Positions 1-11,566 of a stretch of DNA of 42,439 bases are shown here, piece by piece. The notes under the pieces are model-generated. The model saw nothing but the letters and a program-made list of their open reading frames with translations, did not search any database and had not been told where the DNA came from. A program made the translations under genes and the position numbers. Where the stretch lies: NCBI GenBank assembly GCA_036001225.1, contig DASYUM010000004.1:1-42439 (forward strand), read 5' to 3'. Position 1 is the stretch's first letter. The number at the start of each line of letters is the position of its first letter. Origin of the DNA: DASYUM01 sp036001225. Lineage in GTDB: Bacteria > Methylomirabilota > Methylomirabilia > Rokubacteriales > DASRDR01.

Positions 1-1
1 C

Positions 2-1006
2 GTCCAGTGGGTCAAGCGAACGGGCGAGGTGCTGGTCAAGGAAGAGGTGAAGCTCAACCCCCGGATCGCCGAATATTTCGAGACGGCCGAGGCCGAGCTG
101 GAGGAGATCCAGGCCTCGCTGATCGTGCCGCTCAAGATCGAGAACAACCTGATCGGCATCTTACTGGTGGGCGAGAAGCTGTCGGCCGAGATCTTCGACA
201 ACCACGAACTGGAGGTGCTGTCGGTCCTGGCCAACCAGGCCGCCATCTCCCTCGGGAACGCCGCCCTCTACGACGAGCTCGGCAGCACCAACGCCCGCCT
301 GCTGGAGGCCAACCAACTCAAGTCGCAGTTCCTGGCCAGCATGTCGCACGAGCTGCGCACGCCGCTGAACTCGATCATCGGCTTCTCCAAGGTGCTCCTC
401 AACCGCCTCGATGGCGAGCTGACCGATCGCCAGGAAGCCTACCTCCGGTCGGTGCACACGAGCGGCACCCATCTACTGCGGCTGATCAACGGGATCCTCG
501 ATTTCTCCCGCATCGAGGCCGGGAAGCTCGACGTGCATCCCGAGGACCTCGACCTCCACGACGTGGTCAGCGAGTGCATCGACACTTCGGTGCCGCTCGT
601 CCGCGGCAAGCCCCTGAAGATCGAGAAGGACGTGCCCCTCGACTTGCCGCCCCTCCGGGCCGATCGAACCAAGGTGAAGCAGGTCCTGCTCAACCTGCTC
701 AGCAACGCCATCAAGTTCACCGCCACCGGCCGGGTCCTGGTCCGTGTCCAGCCCGAGCCTGACGCCGTCCACGTCAGCGTCGCCGACACCGGGATCGGCA
801 TCCGCGAACACGACCTGCCCCGGCTCTTCGAGCCCTTCCATCGGCTGAGCAACCCGCTGTCCCGGGAAGCCGGCGGGACCGGCCTCGGCCTCGCCATCAG
901 CAAGAAGTTCGTCGAGATGCACGGCGGTCGGCTGTGGGCCGAGAGCCGCGAGAACGTGGGCTCGACGTTCCACTTCACGCTGCCGCTCGGACGCGGAAAC
1001 CACTGA
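2..1006 (+). CDS. GAF-domain sensor histidine kinase, 5' end outside the window
   Basis: The frame is open from base 2, so the N-terminus is missing. The visible part starts in a GAF sensor domain (IENNLIGILLVGEKLSAEIF, then LSVLANQAAISLGNAALYDE). A HisKA dimerisation helix follows with the H-box SQFLASMSHELRTPLNS, whose His is the autophosphorylation site. The C-terminal HATPase domain has the N-box LLNLLSNAIKFT, the G1 box VADTGIGI and the G2 box GGTGLGLAISKKF. All catalytic boxes look intact, so this is an active kinase. It lies 12 nt upstream of a second kinase carrying its own receiver domain, and the two probably form one phosphorelay. The signal sensed cannot be told; GAF domains bind small ligands or cofactors. 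Confidence 0.93.
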   Translation, partial: VQWVKRTGEVLVKEEVKLNPRIAEYFETAEAELEEIQASLIVPLKIENNLIGILLVGEKLSAEIFDNHELEVLSVLANQAAISLGNAALYDELGSTNARLLEANQLKSQFLASMSHELRTPLNSIIGFSKVLLNRLDGELTDRQEAYLRSVHTSGTHLLRLINGILDFSRIEAGKLDVHPEDLDLHDVVSECIDTSVPLVRGKPLKIEKDVPLDLPPLRADRTKVKQVLLNLLSNAIKFTATGRVLVRVQPEPDAVHVSVADTGIGIREHDLPRLFEPFHRLSNPLSREAGGTGLGLAISKKFVEMHGGRLWAESRENVGSTFHFTLPLGRGNH

Positions 1007-1018
1007 CGGGCGGCCGCC

Positions 1019-3229
<2,211 letters not shown>

Positions 3230-3710
3230 CCGGGCAGCGGGAGTCCGCGTCCGCCCGCTCCGGGCGGCCGACCTCCACGCCGTGGGCCGCCTCGAGCGCG
3301 CGATCTTCGCCGGCGAGGCGTGGCCGGCGGCAGCCTTCGCCTACGTCCACCACGTGTTCGCTGCCGCGCGCCCGCCGCGGGGCCGCCTGTGGGTCGCCGA
3401 GGGCCCGCCGCAGACCATCCTGGGCTACGTCGGAGTCGAGCTGTCGGCGCTCGGCGGCGAAGCCGACGTGATCAACCTCGCCGTCCATCCCGGCCACCGC
3501 CGGCACGGGGTCGGGCGGCGGCTTCTCGCCACCGCCGTCGCCTACTGCCGGCGGCGCCGAGTCGCGCTGGTCTGGCTGCGCGTGCGGGCCTCGAACCGGG
3601 CGGCCCGGACCTTCTATCGACGCTGCGGCTTCGTGGTCGCCGGCCGCTTCCGGGGCTACTACGATGACCCGCGCGATGACGCCGTGCTGATGTGCCTCGT
3701 CAACTCTTGA

Positions 3711-3744
3711 GGCGCGCCATCTTCGGGTCGTAGCAAGGCGCGCC
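3711..3744. terminator. Inverted repeat between convergent genes
   Basis: The 8-nt palindrome ggcgcgcc occurs at 3711-3718 and again at 3737-3744 with 18 nt between, so the copies can pair as a stem. It sits in the 57-nt gap between the acetyltransferase (+) and the FAD enzyme (-), just after the former's stop codon. No T-run follows. A bidirectional terminator role is inferred from position. Confidence 0.35.
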
Positions 3745-3767
3745 CGGCTCAGGAGTACGGCCCGGGC

Positions 3768-4943
3768 CTAGCACATCAACCAGTCCCCGTACGTCCCCCG
3801 AATCGGCTTCCCCTCTGTGAAACGGGAGAGCCGGAAGGCGTGGACATCGTCCTCCGGCCGCTTGCCTTCGACGACGAGCCTGGCCATCAGCTCCCCCACT
3901 GCCGGGGAGAGCTTGAAGCCGTGGCCGGAGAAGCCGACGGCGACGTAGAAGCCCCCGATCGGGCTCTCGTCCAGGATCGGGTGCCAGTCGGGCGTCACAT
4001 CGAAGCAGCCGGCGTACCCTTTGGCCACCTCGCCCTGCTCCATCACCGGGAACCGGTGAACGGCACGCTCCATGGCGTCGGCCGTCTCCTCGAAAGTGAC
4101 GCCTTCGTTGTAGCGATCGGGATCGGCGCGGTCCTCGACCTCCGACTGGAGCGGGCCCACCAGCGTGAGCCCGCCCGTCTCCGGCCGCGTGTAGATGTTC
4201 TTCACGAAGTCGTAGACGAGCGGGTGGGGACGGGCGGCCTCCCGCGGGCGGGTGAAGAAGTTGATCTTATGCCGGCACACGGTGATCGGGATCCCAACCC
4301 CGACCATCCGGCCGACCCGGTCGCCCCAGGTGCCGGCGGCATTGACGACGGTCCCGGTGGCGATCTCGCCTTTGCTGGTGCGCACGCCAGTGACCCGGCT
4401 GCCGGCGGTGGTGATGCCGAGCACCTCAGTCTGCTCGAGGATGCGGCCCCCCGCTTCCCGGGCCGCCCCCGCGAGCCCGTGGGTCGTGCCGGCGGGGTCG
4501 GCGTAGCCCGCCTCGGGCTCGTAACAGCCGAGGACGAAGTCATCCACCCGGAGCCGCGGCTCGATGTCGCGCATCTCCTCGGGGGTGACGAGCCGCGTCT
4601 TGATCCCGACCGACTGCTGGAGCGCCACCGACGCTTCCATCTGCCTCCGCAAGCGGTCGTCCACCCCGAGCAGATACCCGACCCGGACGAAGGACGCCGA
4701 CCGCCCGCCGGTCTGCTCCTCGAAGCTCTCGAAGAATCGGAGCGAGCGGAGGACCATGCGGCAGGTCTCCGGCGTGGAGTAGTGCTGCCGGATGCAGGCC
4801 GAGCTCTTGCCGGTGGCACCCGAGGCCAGGAAAGTCTTCTCGATCACCACGACGTCGCGCACGCCCCGCATCACGAGGTGATAGGCGATGCTGCACCCGG
4901 TCACCCCGCCGCCGATGATCACGACGTCCGCCGTCTGGGTCAT
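3768..4943 (-). CDS. FAD-dependent oxidoreductase, sarcosine oxidase beta/DadA family
   Basis: 391 residues. The N-terminal dinucleotide-binding motif is VVIIGGGVTGCSIAYHL, followed by the FAD ribose-binding acidic end VVVIEK and the ASGATGKSS stretch. The C-terminal FAD motif is GFYVAVGFSGHGFKLSPAVG, preceded by GYAGCFDVTPDWHPILD. This is the DAO superfamily: oxidation of secondary amines or amino acids (sarcosine, glycine, dimethylglycine, proline types); substrate unknown. The ATG at 4943 is chosen because GGAGG lies 8 nt upstream and the fold starts five residues later; an open reading further upstream is low complexity. No alpha/gamma/delta subunits of heterotetrameric sarcosine oxidase are adjacent, so it may act alone. 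Confidence 0.88.
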   Translation of the reverse strand: MTQTADVVIIGGGVTGCSIAYHLVMRGVRDVVVIEKTFLASGATGKSSACIRQHYSTPETCRMVLRSLRFFESFEEQTGGRSASFVRVGYLLGVDDRLRRQMEASVALQQSVGIKTRLVTPEEMRDIEPRLRVDDFVLGCYEPEAGYADPAGTTHGLAGAAREAGGRILEQTEVLGITTAGSRVTGVRTSKGEIATGTVVNAAGTWGDRVGRMVGVGIPITVCRHKINFFTRPREAARPHPLVYDFVKNIYTRPETGGLTLVGPLQSEVEDRADPDRYNEGVTFEETADAMERAVHRFPVMEQGEVAKGYAGCFDVTPDWHPILDESPIGGFYVAVGFSGHGFKLSPAVGELMARLVVEGKRPEDDVHAFRLSRFTEGKPIRGTYGDWLMC

Positions 4944-5006
4944 GCCCTTCGCCTCCGCTCGAAGATCGCTGCCGCCGGCTGCCTTCCCAGCCGCCCGGCG
5001 AAGGGC

Positions 5007-5012
5007 ATTGTA
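5007..5012 (-). promoter_or_regulatory. Possible -10 element (TACAAT) for the FAD oxidoreductase
   Basis: Read on the minus strand, TACAAT (5 of 6 to consensus) lies 63 nt upstream of the ATG at 4943, in the gap after the ribokinase stop. I found no convincing -35 at the usual spacing, so the call rests on the -10 alone. Confidence 0.3.
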
Positions 5013-5094
5013 CCCTGACGCGGAGGCGTGGCCCGGGAAGCCCGGGGCGGCTGGGCTTCGCGGTTCCGGCTGCGCCTGACCCCCCGCGACTTCG

Positions 5095-6042
5095 TCACCA
5101 ATCCGTCCGCGGGAGCCGGCCGGCACGCTCGAGGAGGCTGGCGATCTCCGCGCGGGCGGGCAACGCGTCGATGGCGCCCCGTCGGGTGCAGGCGAGCGCC
5201 CCGGCGGCGTTGGCGACCAGGAGCGCGTCCTCCACGGGGGCGCCGGCAGCCAGCGCCGCGGCCAGGCCGCCGGCGAACGCGTCCCCGGCTCCTACGGTGT
5301 CTACCGGTGAAATGGCGAAGCCGGGCACGTGGATCGCGTGCGCCCGGTCCACGAGAACGGCGCCGTGGGCGCCCATGGTGACCACCGCCGCGCGCACACC
5401 GGCCGCGATCAGGGCCCGGCCGGCGCCGTCGGCGTCGGCGACACTGCCGACCTCCCGTCCGGTCAGGAGCCCGGCTTCCGTTTCGTTCGGGGTCAGGTAG
5501 TCCACCAACGGCAGGAGGTCGGCCGGCAAGGGCAGCACGCGAGCCGGCGCCGGGTTGAGGACCGTGGTCTTGCCGAGGCGCCGCGCCTCCTGAAGCGCCC
5601 ACCGCACGGTCTCGATGGGCGTCTCCAGCTGCAGCAGCACGACATCCGCCCAGGCGACGGCGGCCTGGTGTCGCCTGACCAGCTCGGGCGTCAGCCGATG
5701 GTTGGCCCCCGGCGCCACCGCGATCTGGTTTCGGCCCTCGGCGTCCACGGCGATCAACGCCACGCCGGTCGCGCTCTCCGCCGTCCGCAGGAGGCCGTCA
5801 GCCGGCAGCCCGGCGCCGGTGAGCGCGGCGAGCAGACGGTCCCCCGTCGGGTCGGCGCCGATCAAGGTGACGAAGCGGACCTCGGCCCCGAGTCGTCGGG
5901 CGGCGACCGCCTGATTCGCCCCTTTACCGCCGGGCGAGACGACGAGGTGGCCGCCGGAGACGGTCTCGCCCGGTCGCGGTAGCCGGGGGACCGCGACGGC
6001 GAAGTCGAGGTTACTGCTGCCGATCACGCAGACTCGCCGCAC
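5095..6042 (-). CDS. rbsK: Ribokinase
   Basis: 315 residues of the PfkB sugar-kinase family. The N-terminal substrate signature is present (SSNLDFAVAVPRLPRPGE, then SPGGKGANQAVAARRLGAEV). The C-terminal signature DTVGAGDAFAGGLAAAL contains the catalytic-base Asp and the anion hole. LNPAPA and LTPNETEA are also typical of ribokinases. It phosphorylates ribose to ribose-5-phosphate with ATP in the cytoplasm. The GTG start at 6042 overlaps the upstream nucleoside hydrolase gene by 19 nt, so translation is probably coupled. Hydrolase plus ribokinase is a coherent route from nucleosides to the pentose-phosphate pool. Another PfkB substrate is possible but less likely given the neighbour. Confidence 0.9.
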   Translation of the reverse strand: MRRVCVIGSSNLDFAVAVPRLPRPGETVSGGHLVVSPGGKGANQAVAARRLGAEVRFVTLIGADPTGDRLLAALTGAGLPADGLLRTAESATGVALIAVDAEGRNQIAVAPGANHRLTPELVRRHQAAVAWADVVLLQLETPIETVRWALQEARRLGKTTVLNPAPARVLPLPADLLPLVDYLTPNETEAGLLTGREVGSVADADGAGRALIAAGVRAAVVTMGAHGAVLVDRAHAIHVPGFAISPVDTVGAGDAFAGGLAAALAAGAPVEDALLVANAAGALACTRRGAIDALPARAEIASLLERAGRLPRTDW

Positions 6043-7001
6043 ACGCGGGCCTCGTAGAGGGCGAGGAATCGCGCCGCCTCGACGCGGAGGACGACGCGGC
6101 AGTTCGGTTCGACCCGCCGCCCGGGCGCCGGCGGGCGACGGTCAACCACCGTCATGCCCCGCGTCAACGTCCCTGCCGTCTCGACGGCCACCGAGAGCGG
6201 AGCCGACTCGACCAGCGACGCGTCGAGGGCCACGCCGACGGCCAGCGGGTCGTGCATCACGATGCCGGCCTCGCCAGCTGCCCGGGCGAGGGCCAGGCCG
6301 CGCTCGGCGACGGCGTGAGCGAACCGACTGAGCCGGTCGGGCCCCCCGGCCAGCCGGGCGATCCGCTCGGCCGGCCACACGACCTGCTGCGTGACGTCGA
6401 GGGGCACCAGGACCAGCGGCAGACCCGCCGCCAGCACGCAGGCCGCCGCCTCGGGATCGACGAAGATGTTGAACTCCGCGGCCGCCGTCGCGTTTCCGCC
6501 TGCCGCCACCGACCCACCCATGGCGACCACCGCTCGCACGCGTCGCAGGGCCTCGCGGTCCCGGTCCACCGCGGCCGCCACGTTGGTGAGCGGCCCCAGC
6601 GCCACCACCACCAGCTCGTCGGGCCAGCGGCGCGCGCACTCCACGAGGAGGTCAGCCGCGTCGCCGGGGTGGTGGGCGACGGCGGCTTCGGGGAACCGGG
6701 GGCAGCCGTCGGCGTCGCGGAGCGCGCTCAGCCCGCCGAGACCGTCGTCGCCATGGATATGGGTCGCGGTGACCAGGGGCCCGACGCGGGGCCCGGGGGG
6801 GCCGAGGGCGATCCGGGGGGGGTCGGTCGGATTCGCCGCGGCGAGCACCCGGGCCGCGTTGCGCCCACCCACGTCCACCGGGACGTTCCCGGCGACGATG
6901 GTGAGCGCAACCACCCGCCACTCCGGTGAGTGGAACGCGAGCAGGAGCGCGAGGGCATCGTCGATGCCGGGATCGGTATCGATGAGAACCGGAATCGTCA
7001 C
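6024..7001 (-). CDS. Inosine/uridine-preferring nucleoside hydrolase
   Basis: 325 residues. The calcium-binding N-terminal motif DTDPGIDDALALLLA (Asp8, Asp10, Asp14, Asp15) is the hallmark of the family. Also visible are HGDDGLGG and the C-terminal MHDPLAVGVALD, which supplies another metal-site Asp. The enzyme splits the N-glycosidic bond of ribonucleosides to free ribose and base; it is cytoplasmic, with no signal peptide seen. The start is a GTG at 7001 placed directly before the metal motif. It is the upstream partner of a ribokinase. Base specificity (purine, pyrimidine or broad) cannot be told from sequence alone. Confidence 0.92.
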   Translation of the reverse strand: MTIPVLIDTDPGIDDALALLLAFHSPEWRVVALTIVAGNVPVDVGGRNAARVLAAANPTDPPRIALGPPGPRVGPLVTATHIHGDDGLGGLSALRDADGCPRFPEAAVAHHPGDAADLLVECARRWPDELVVVALGPLTNVAAAVDRDREALRRVRAVVAMGGSVAAGGNATAAAEFNIFVDPEAAACVLAAGLPLVLVPLDVTQQVVWPAERIARLAGGPDRLSRFAHAVAERGLALARAAGEAGIVMHDPLAVGVALDASLVESAPLSVAVETAGTLTRGMTVVDRRPPAPGRRVEPNCRVVLRVEAARFLALYEARVCGESA

Positions 7002-7052
7002 CGAATCACGCCCGGCGGCCGGCGCCGCGGCCGCGGCCGAGGATACCGGCCG

Positions 7053-7484
7053 TCAGGCGGGGGTGACGAGGAGGCTGCGCGCGAGCGATTCCGCGACGAG
7101 CCGGTAGAGGCGGACGGCGAGCTTCGGCTCCTTGTCCTCCACCGTCGCCAGCTGGGTCCGCGTCAGCTTGACGCAGCGGAGGGGCGTTGTCGCGACCACC
7201 GTGGCCGAACGCGGCTGGTCCACCAAAAGCGAGATCTCTCCGAAGGAGCGAAACGGGCCGAGGGTGCTCAGCGGGCGCGCCCCGTCGCCGCGGCCGCCGC
7301 GGAGGACTTGGGCGCTCCCCGAGAGGATCAGGTAGAGCCCGTCGCCGGGCTCCCCTTCCTTCACGATCGTATCGCCGGGGCCGAAGGAGAGCTGCGTCCC
7401 GAAGTTCGTGAGCCGCAGCAACATCCACTTCTCGACGTCCCAGCGGATCTCGAGGTAGCTCGGATGGTCCCGCGGAGCCGTCAT
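7053..7484 (-). CDS. Stand-alone cyclic-nucleotide-binding (Crp/Fnr-type sensor) domain protein
   Basis: 143 residues, almost entirely one cNMP-binding beta-roll: FGPGDTIVKEGEPGDGLYLILSG, a GARPLSTLGP turn, and the phosphate-binding cassette FGEISLLVDQPRSATVVA with the Glu and Arg typical of nucleotide-binding members. There is no C-terminal helix-turn-helix, so it is not a complete Crp-type regulator and more likely acts through a partner protein. It is 51 nt upstream of the nucleoside hydrolase on the same strand and may share its transcript. ATG start with GGGGGAGGT immediately upstream. The bound ligand is unproven. Confidence 0.82.
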   Translation of the reverse strand: MTAPRDHPSYLEIRWDVEKWMLLRLTNFGTQLSFGPGDTIVKEGEPGDGLYLILSGSAQVLRGGRGDGARPLSTLGPFRSFGEISLLVDQPRSATVVATTPLRCVKLTRTQLATVEDKEPKLAVRLYRLVAESLARSLLVTPA

Positions 7485-7516
7485 ACCTCCCCCTTCTCGA
7501 TATCCAGCCGGCGAAC

Positions 7517-7537
7517 GGTCCGCCGGCCCGGCGGACC
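7517..7537. repeat. Perfect 8-bp inverted repeat upstream of the cNMP-domain gene
   Basis: ggtccgcc (7517-7524) and ggcggacc (7530-7537) are separated by 5 nt, 33 nt upstream of the start of the cNMP-domain gene and inside the 184-nt divergent gap to the selenoprotein gene. It could be an operator or a leader hairpin; GC-rich DNA makes such repeats fairly common, so the assignment is tentative. Confidence 0.3.
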
Positions 7538-7622
7538 ACGCTCGGCCCGCTCATAGTGCCTCAGGGCCCCGCCCGCTTCAACCCCCCTCCCACCAGGCCG
7601 GCACGGCAACGCGCACGACCTC

Positions 7623-7631
7623 TGGTATCAT
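7623..7631 (+). promoter_or_regulatory. Extended -10 promoter element for the SelW-like gene
   Basis: TGGTATCAT contains an extended -10 (TGn then TATCAT, 5 of 6 to TATAAT). Transcription would start near 7638, giving a leader of about 30 nt. The -35 region is poor, which is usual for extended -10 promoters. Confidence 0.45.
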
Positions 7632-7668
7632 GAAGGGGCGGCATCTCGTTGGAAAGGGGGGTGAGAAC

Positions 7669-7890
7669 ATGCAGATCCAAATCACCTACTGCATGGAATG
7701 AGACTACCTTCCCCAGGCCTCCAGTTTGCAGGCCGCGATCAAGAAAGAGTTCGGCGTGACGGCTGACCTCAAGGGGGGCCACAGCGGCGTCTTCGACGTC
7801 GCCATCGACGGCAAGCTCGTCTACTCCAAGGACCAGACGTTCCGCTTCCCGACCAACGAAGAGATCTTCGCCAAGATTCGCGAGCGGTAG
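7669..7890 (+). CDS. SelW/Rdx-family selenoprotein, in-frame TGA read as selenocysteine
   Basis: Read with the TGA at 7699-7701 as Sec, the frame gives 73 residues starting MQIQITYCME-U-DYLPQA. This is the Rdx (SelW/SelT/SelH) redox motif CxxU (Cys8, Sec11) in the family context YCxx(C/U)xYLPxA. The remainder fits the same thioredoxin-like fold: LKGGHSGVFDVAIDGKLVYS, then a FRFP turn and a final helix. ATG start; AGGGGGGT lies about 7 nt upstream; it stops with TAG. A SECIS-like hairpin follows the TGA. The likely role is thiol/selenol redox chemistry in the cytoplasm; partners unknown. The alternative, a pseudogene with a chance stop, would not be expected to place TGA exactly at the catalytic position with the rest intact. 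Confidence 0.88.
7716..7734 (+). promoter_or_regulatory. Bacterial SECIS-like hairpin of the SelW-like gene
   Basis: ggcct (7716-7720) pairs with aggcc (7730-7734). After a C/C mismatch, c7722 pairs with g7728, leaving the loop AGTTT (7723-7727). The loop starts 21 nt after the TGA and has G as its second base. Published bacterial SECIS rules ask for a G in the first two loop bases about 16-37 nt after UGA, so the fit is good. SelB would bind here. Confidence 0.7.
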
Positions 7891-7982
7891 GAAGCGCTGC
7901 CCGCCAGTCGGCGTGCGGCGCGCGGAATGCCCCGGCGTCAACGCAAGACGGCCGACTGGGGGCCCTTCGGCCACGATTCCGG

Positions 7983-9200
7983 TCAGCGCGCTCCCCGCCA
8001 TTCCCGTTCGAGCTGCTCGCGGAAGCCCGGGTGGGCGAGGCCCATCAGGGCCCGGGCCCGCTGCTCGACGCTGCGCCCTCGCAGCTCCGCTCGCCCGAAC
8101 TCGGTCACCACGCAGTCGGTGAGATAGCGGGGCGTGGTCACCTTCGCCCCCGCGCCGAGCCGGGCGACGATCCGGGAGACCTCGCCGCCACGGCCGGTCG
8201 CCGGCAGGGCGATGACCGACCGACCTCCCGGCGCCCAATAGGCGCCTTCCACGAAGTCGAACTGGCCGCCGATCCCCGCCACCTGGCGGTCGCCCAGCGA
8301 CTCGGCGTTGACCTGACCGGTCAAGTCCACCTCCACCGCCGAGTTGATCGAGACGAAACCCTCGAGTCGGGCCACCACCTGCGGGTTGTGAATCGACGAC
8401 GAGGGCTCCATGTTCACCACCGGATTCTCGTGGACGAACCGGAAGAGCGGCTCGGTACCCATGATCTCACCGAGATCCATACGTCCCGGATTCCGGCTCT
8501 TGCGGGCGTTGGTGATCACGCCGCCCTCGAGAAGCGGCAGCATCGCATCGACCAGGAGTGAGTGGATCGCGAGATCGCGTCGGTCCCCCAGGATCCCGAC
8601 GATCGCCTCCGGCACCGAGCCGATCCCGATTTGGATGGTAGCGCCATCCGGGATCAGCTCGGCAACGCGGGCGGCGATGCGCCGCTCGGGGTCGCCGATC
8701 GCCGGAGCCGGGTAGCCGACCAGGGGTCGATCGGTCTCGGTCCAGGCCGCGACCTGATCGAGGCCCAGGCTGCTGTCGCCTCGGGTGCGCGGCATCTGGT
8801 GGTTGACCTCGGCGATCACCAGCGGCGCCCGCCGGGCGAGCGGGAGCGGGTAGCTGGTCGACACTCCCAGGGACAGACGCCCGTCAGCGTCGGGGGGCGC
8901 GGTGTGGATCAGCACCGCGTCGGCCGCCCACGGCCCGCCGGGCGCGAAGATCCAGAGCGTGTCGAAGTAACGGGCGGGCACGAAATCGACCTGGCCGCGC
9001 TGGGCCGCCTCGCGCAGGGCCGGCATCATGTGGAAGGTCACCCACCGGAAGCTCTCGGCGTACTCCGGCGCGCAGAAGGGATAGTCGCCGAGGAGGAGGC
9101 CCCCCATCAGGGTGAGCGGCCGGAGCCGGGCCGCCTGGCGGACCAGCTCCTCGACGAGGGTCCGGGGCTCCGCGCAACCGGGAGGCAGCAGGACCCGCAT
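7983..9200 (-). CDS. Acetyl-CoA hydrolase/CoA-transferase (4-hydroxybutyrate CoA-transferase-like)
   Basis: 405 residues from the ATG at 9200. Family marks are RVLLPPGCAEP near the N-terminus, the glycine-rich IQIGIGSVPEAIVGIL, and SINSAVEVDLTGQVNAES, whose Glu is the expected acyl-transfer residue. A later GGRSVIALPATG and the C-terminal LTDCVVTEFGRAELRG also fit. It moves CoA between short acyl groups; the donor and acceptor are unknown. The true start may be further upstream: the frame stays open and reads VAVDEAIGLLRPG before the ATG, which resembles the family N-terminus, but I see no good start codon or ribosome site there. Gene is convergent with the SelW-like gene. Confidence 0.88.
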   Translation of the reverse strand: MRVLLPPGCAEPRTLVEELVRQAARLRPLTLMGGLLLGDYPFCAPEYAESFRWVTFHMMPALREAAQRGQVDFVPARYFDTLWIFAPGGPWAADAVLIHTAPPDADGRLSLGVSTSYPLPLARRAPLVIAEVNHQMPRTRGDSSLGLDQVAAWTETDRPLVGYPAPAIGDPERRIAARVAELIPDGATIQIGIGSVPEAIVGILGDRRDLAIHSLLVDAMLPLLEGGVITNARKSRNPGRMDLGEIMGTEPLFRFVHENPVVNMEPSSSIHNPQVVARLEGFVSINSAVEVDLTGQVNAESLGDRQVAGIGGQFDFVEGAYWAPGGRSVIALPATGRGGEVSRIVARLGAGAKVTTPRYLTDCVVTEFGRAELRGRSVEQRARALMGLAHPGFREQLEREWRGAR

Positions 9201-9893
9201 TCCCGGCCGCAGGAGGCCGATCGCCTCGTCGACCGCGACCGCGTGTCGGCTTCGCGAGGTCAGGCGCTCCCCGATCCGGGAGGGCGGCGCCGGCGGTCCC
9301 GCGCCGTGCCCCCGGGGCGCAGGCGCCCCTGACGGAGGTTGCCGCCGAAGCGCTCGGCGGCGCCGCGACCCGTCGCCGGAGCGACCGCCTTCCCAGTGAC
9401 ATCGTCAGCAGTTGAACCGAACCCGCCTGTCGCGATCACGACATGGAGGCGCCAAGGGCGGTCCCGGCCGCCTCGGCCACACGGGGCAGGCTCTCCCCCA
9501 CCCTCAGCTCGTGGAAAATGGTCGAGGCCAATGGGCGGCTAAGTGTCTGACTCGAAAGGCCCCGTTGGCATCGACCACCGGGCCCGGTGGGAGCTCCAAT
9601 CCCTGCTGACGATCTCGGCCCGCATGGCGATCGGCCGGCATCATAACACGGGCCGTCGCAACCGCCGACAGTGAAGGCGCGAGGCTTGCACGGACTAGGA
9701 GGCAGAGGGGTGGGGCCCAGGACCCCCGGGTCGGGTGGATTCGCCGGTTAGTTCATGGAGCCGTGGACTTCGGCCCGGGCGCCTGAGAGCCGGTCGAATC
9801 TGAGGAGCCGCCGGTCCCGGGAAACTTTTTCGCTGTCTCGACCGTCTCAACAACGGTGGAGACAGGCAGGGACCCCGAACCGTAGAGGTGGCA
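9201..9893. other. 693-nt region without a recognised gene
   Basis: The first 100 nt or so probably encode the N-terminal extension of the acetyl-CoA hydrolase on the minus strand. From about 9310 to 9830 I recognise no protein family on either strand, no tRNA and no clear promoter hexamers, although one minus-strand stretch (about 9435-9515) has codon-like GC bias. The last 60 nt form the sigma-factor leader with a hairpin, listed separately. Confidence 0.6.
9834..9864 (+). promoter_or_regulatory. Leader hairpin upstream of the sigma-factor gene
   Basis: tgtctcgaccg (9834-9844) pairs with cggtggagaca (9854-9864) at 10 of 11 positions around a 9-nt loop. It ends 29 nt before the rpoD ATG and probably lies in the untranslated leader. 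It is not followed by a T-run, so it is more likely a leader structure or protein-binding site than a terminator. Confidence 0.45.
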
Positions 9894-11462
<1,569 letters not shown>

Positions 11463-11465
11463 CTT

Positions 11466-11490
11466 CGGAGGGGGGCTACGCCCCCCTCCG
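11466..11490. terminator. Perfect 11-bp hairpin after rpoD
   Basis: cggaggggggc (11466-11476) and gcccccctccg (11480-11490) form an uninterrupted 11-bp stem with a 3-nt loop, 3 nt after the rpoD stop. There is no T-run, but position and stability suit a terminator serving the convergent pair. Confidence 0.6.
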
Positions 11491-11512
11491 ACGGCCCTCC
11501 CGCCAAGGCCGG

Positions 11513-11536
11513 GCCGGTCGCTCGGGAGCGACCGGC
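11513..11536. terminator. Second 10-bp hairpin between convergent rpoD and carboxyltransferase genes
   Basis: gccggtcgct (11513-11522) pairs perfectly with agcgaccggc (11527-11536) around a 4-nt loop. With the preceding hairpin it makes a double terminator zone between the two convergent genes. Confidence 0.5.
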
Positions 11537-11566
11537 TCGGGCCTGCCTTCCCCCAGCGAGTTGATC

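Noticed and set aside
7904..7959. Inverted repeat ccagtcggc / gccgactgg between the SelW-like and hydrolase genes as a terminator
   Set aside because: The arms are 38 nt apart with no T-run, so the stem is weak evidence for termination.
9435..9609. Possible protein-coding stretch on the minus strand before the acetyl-CoA hydrolase gene
   Set aside because: It has GC-rich third positions and a short readable piece, but stops interrupt it, no start or ribosome site is seen and no family is recognised.
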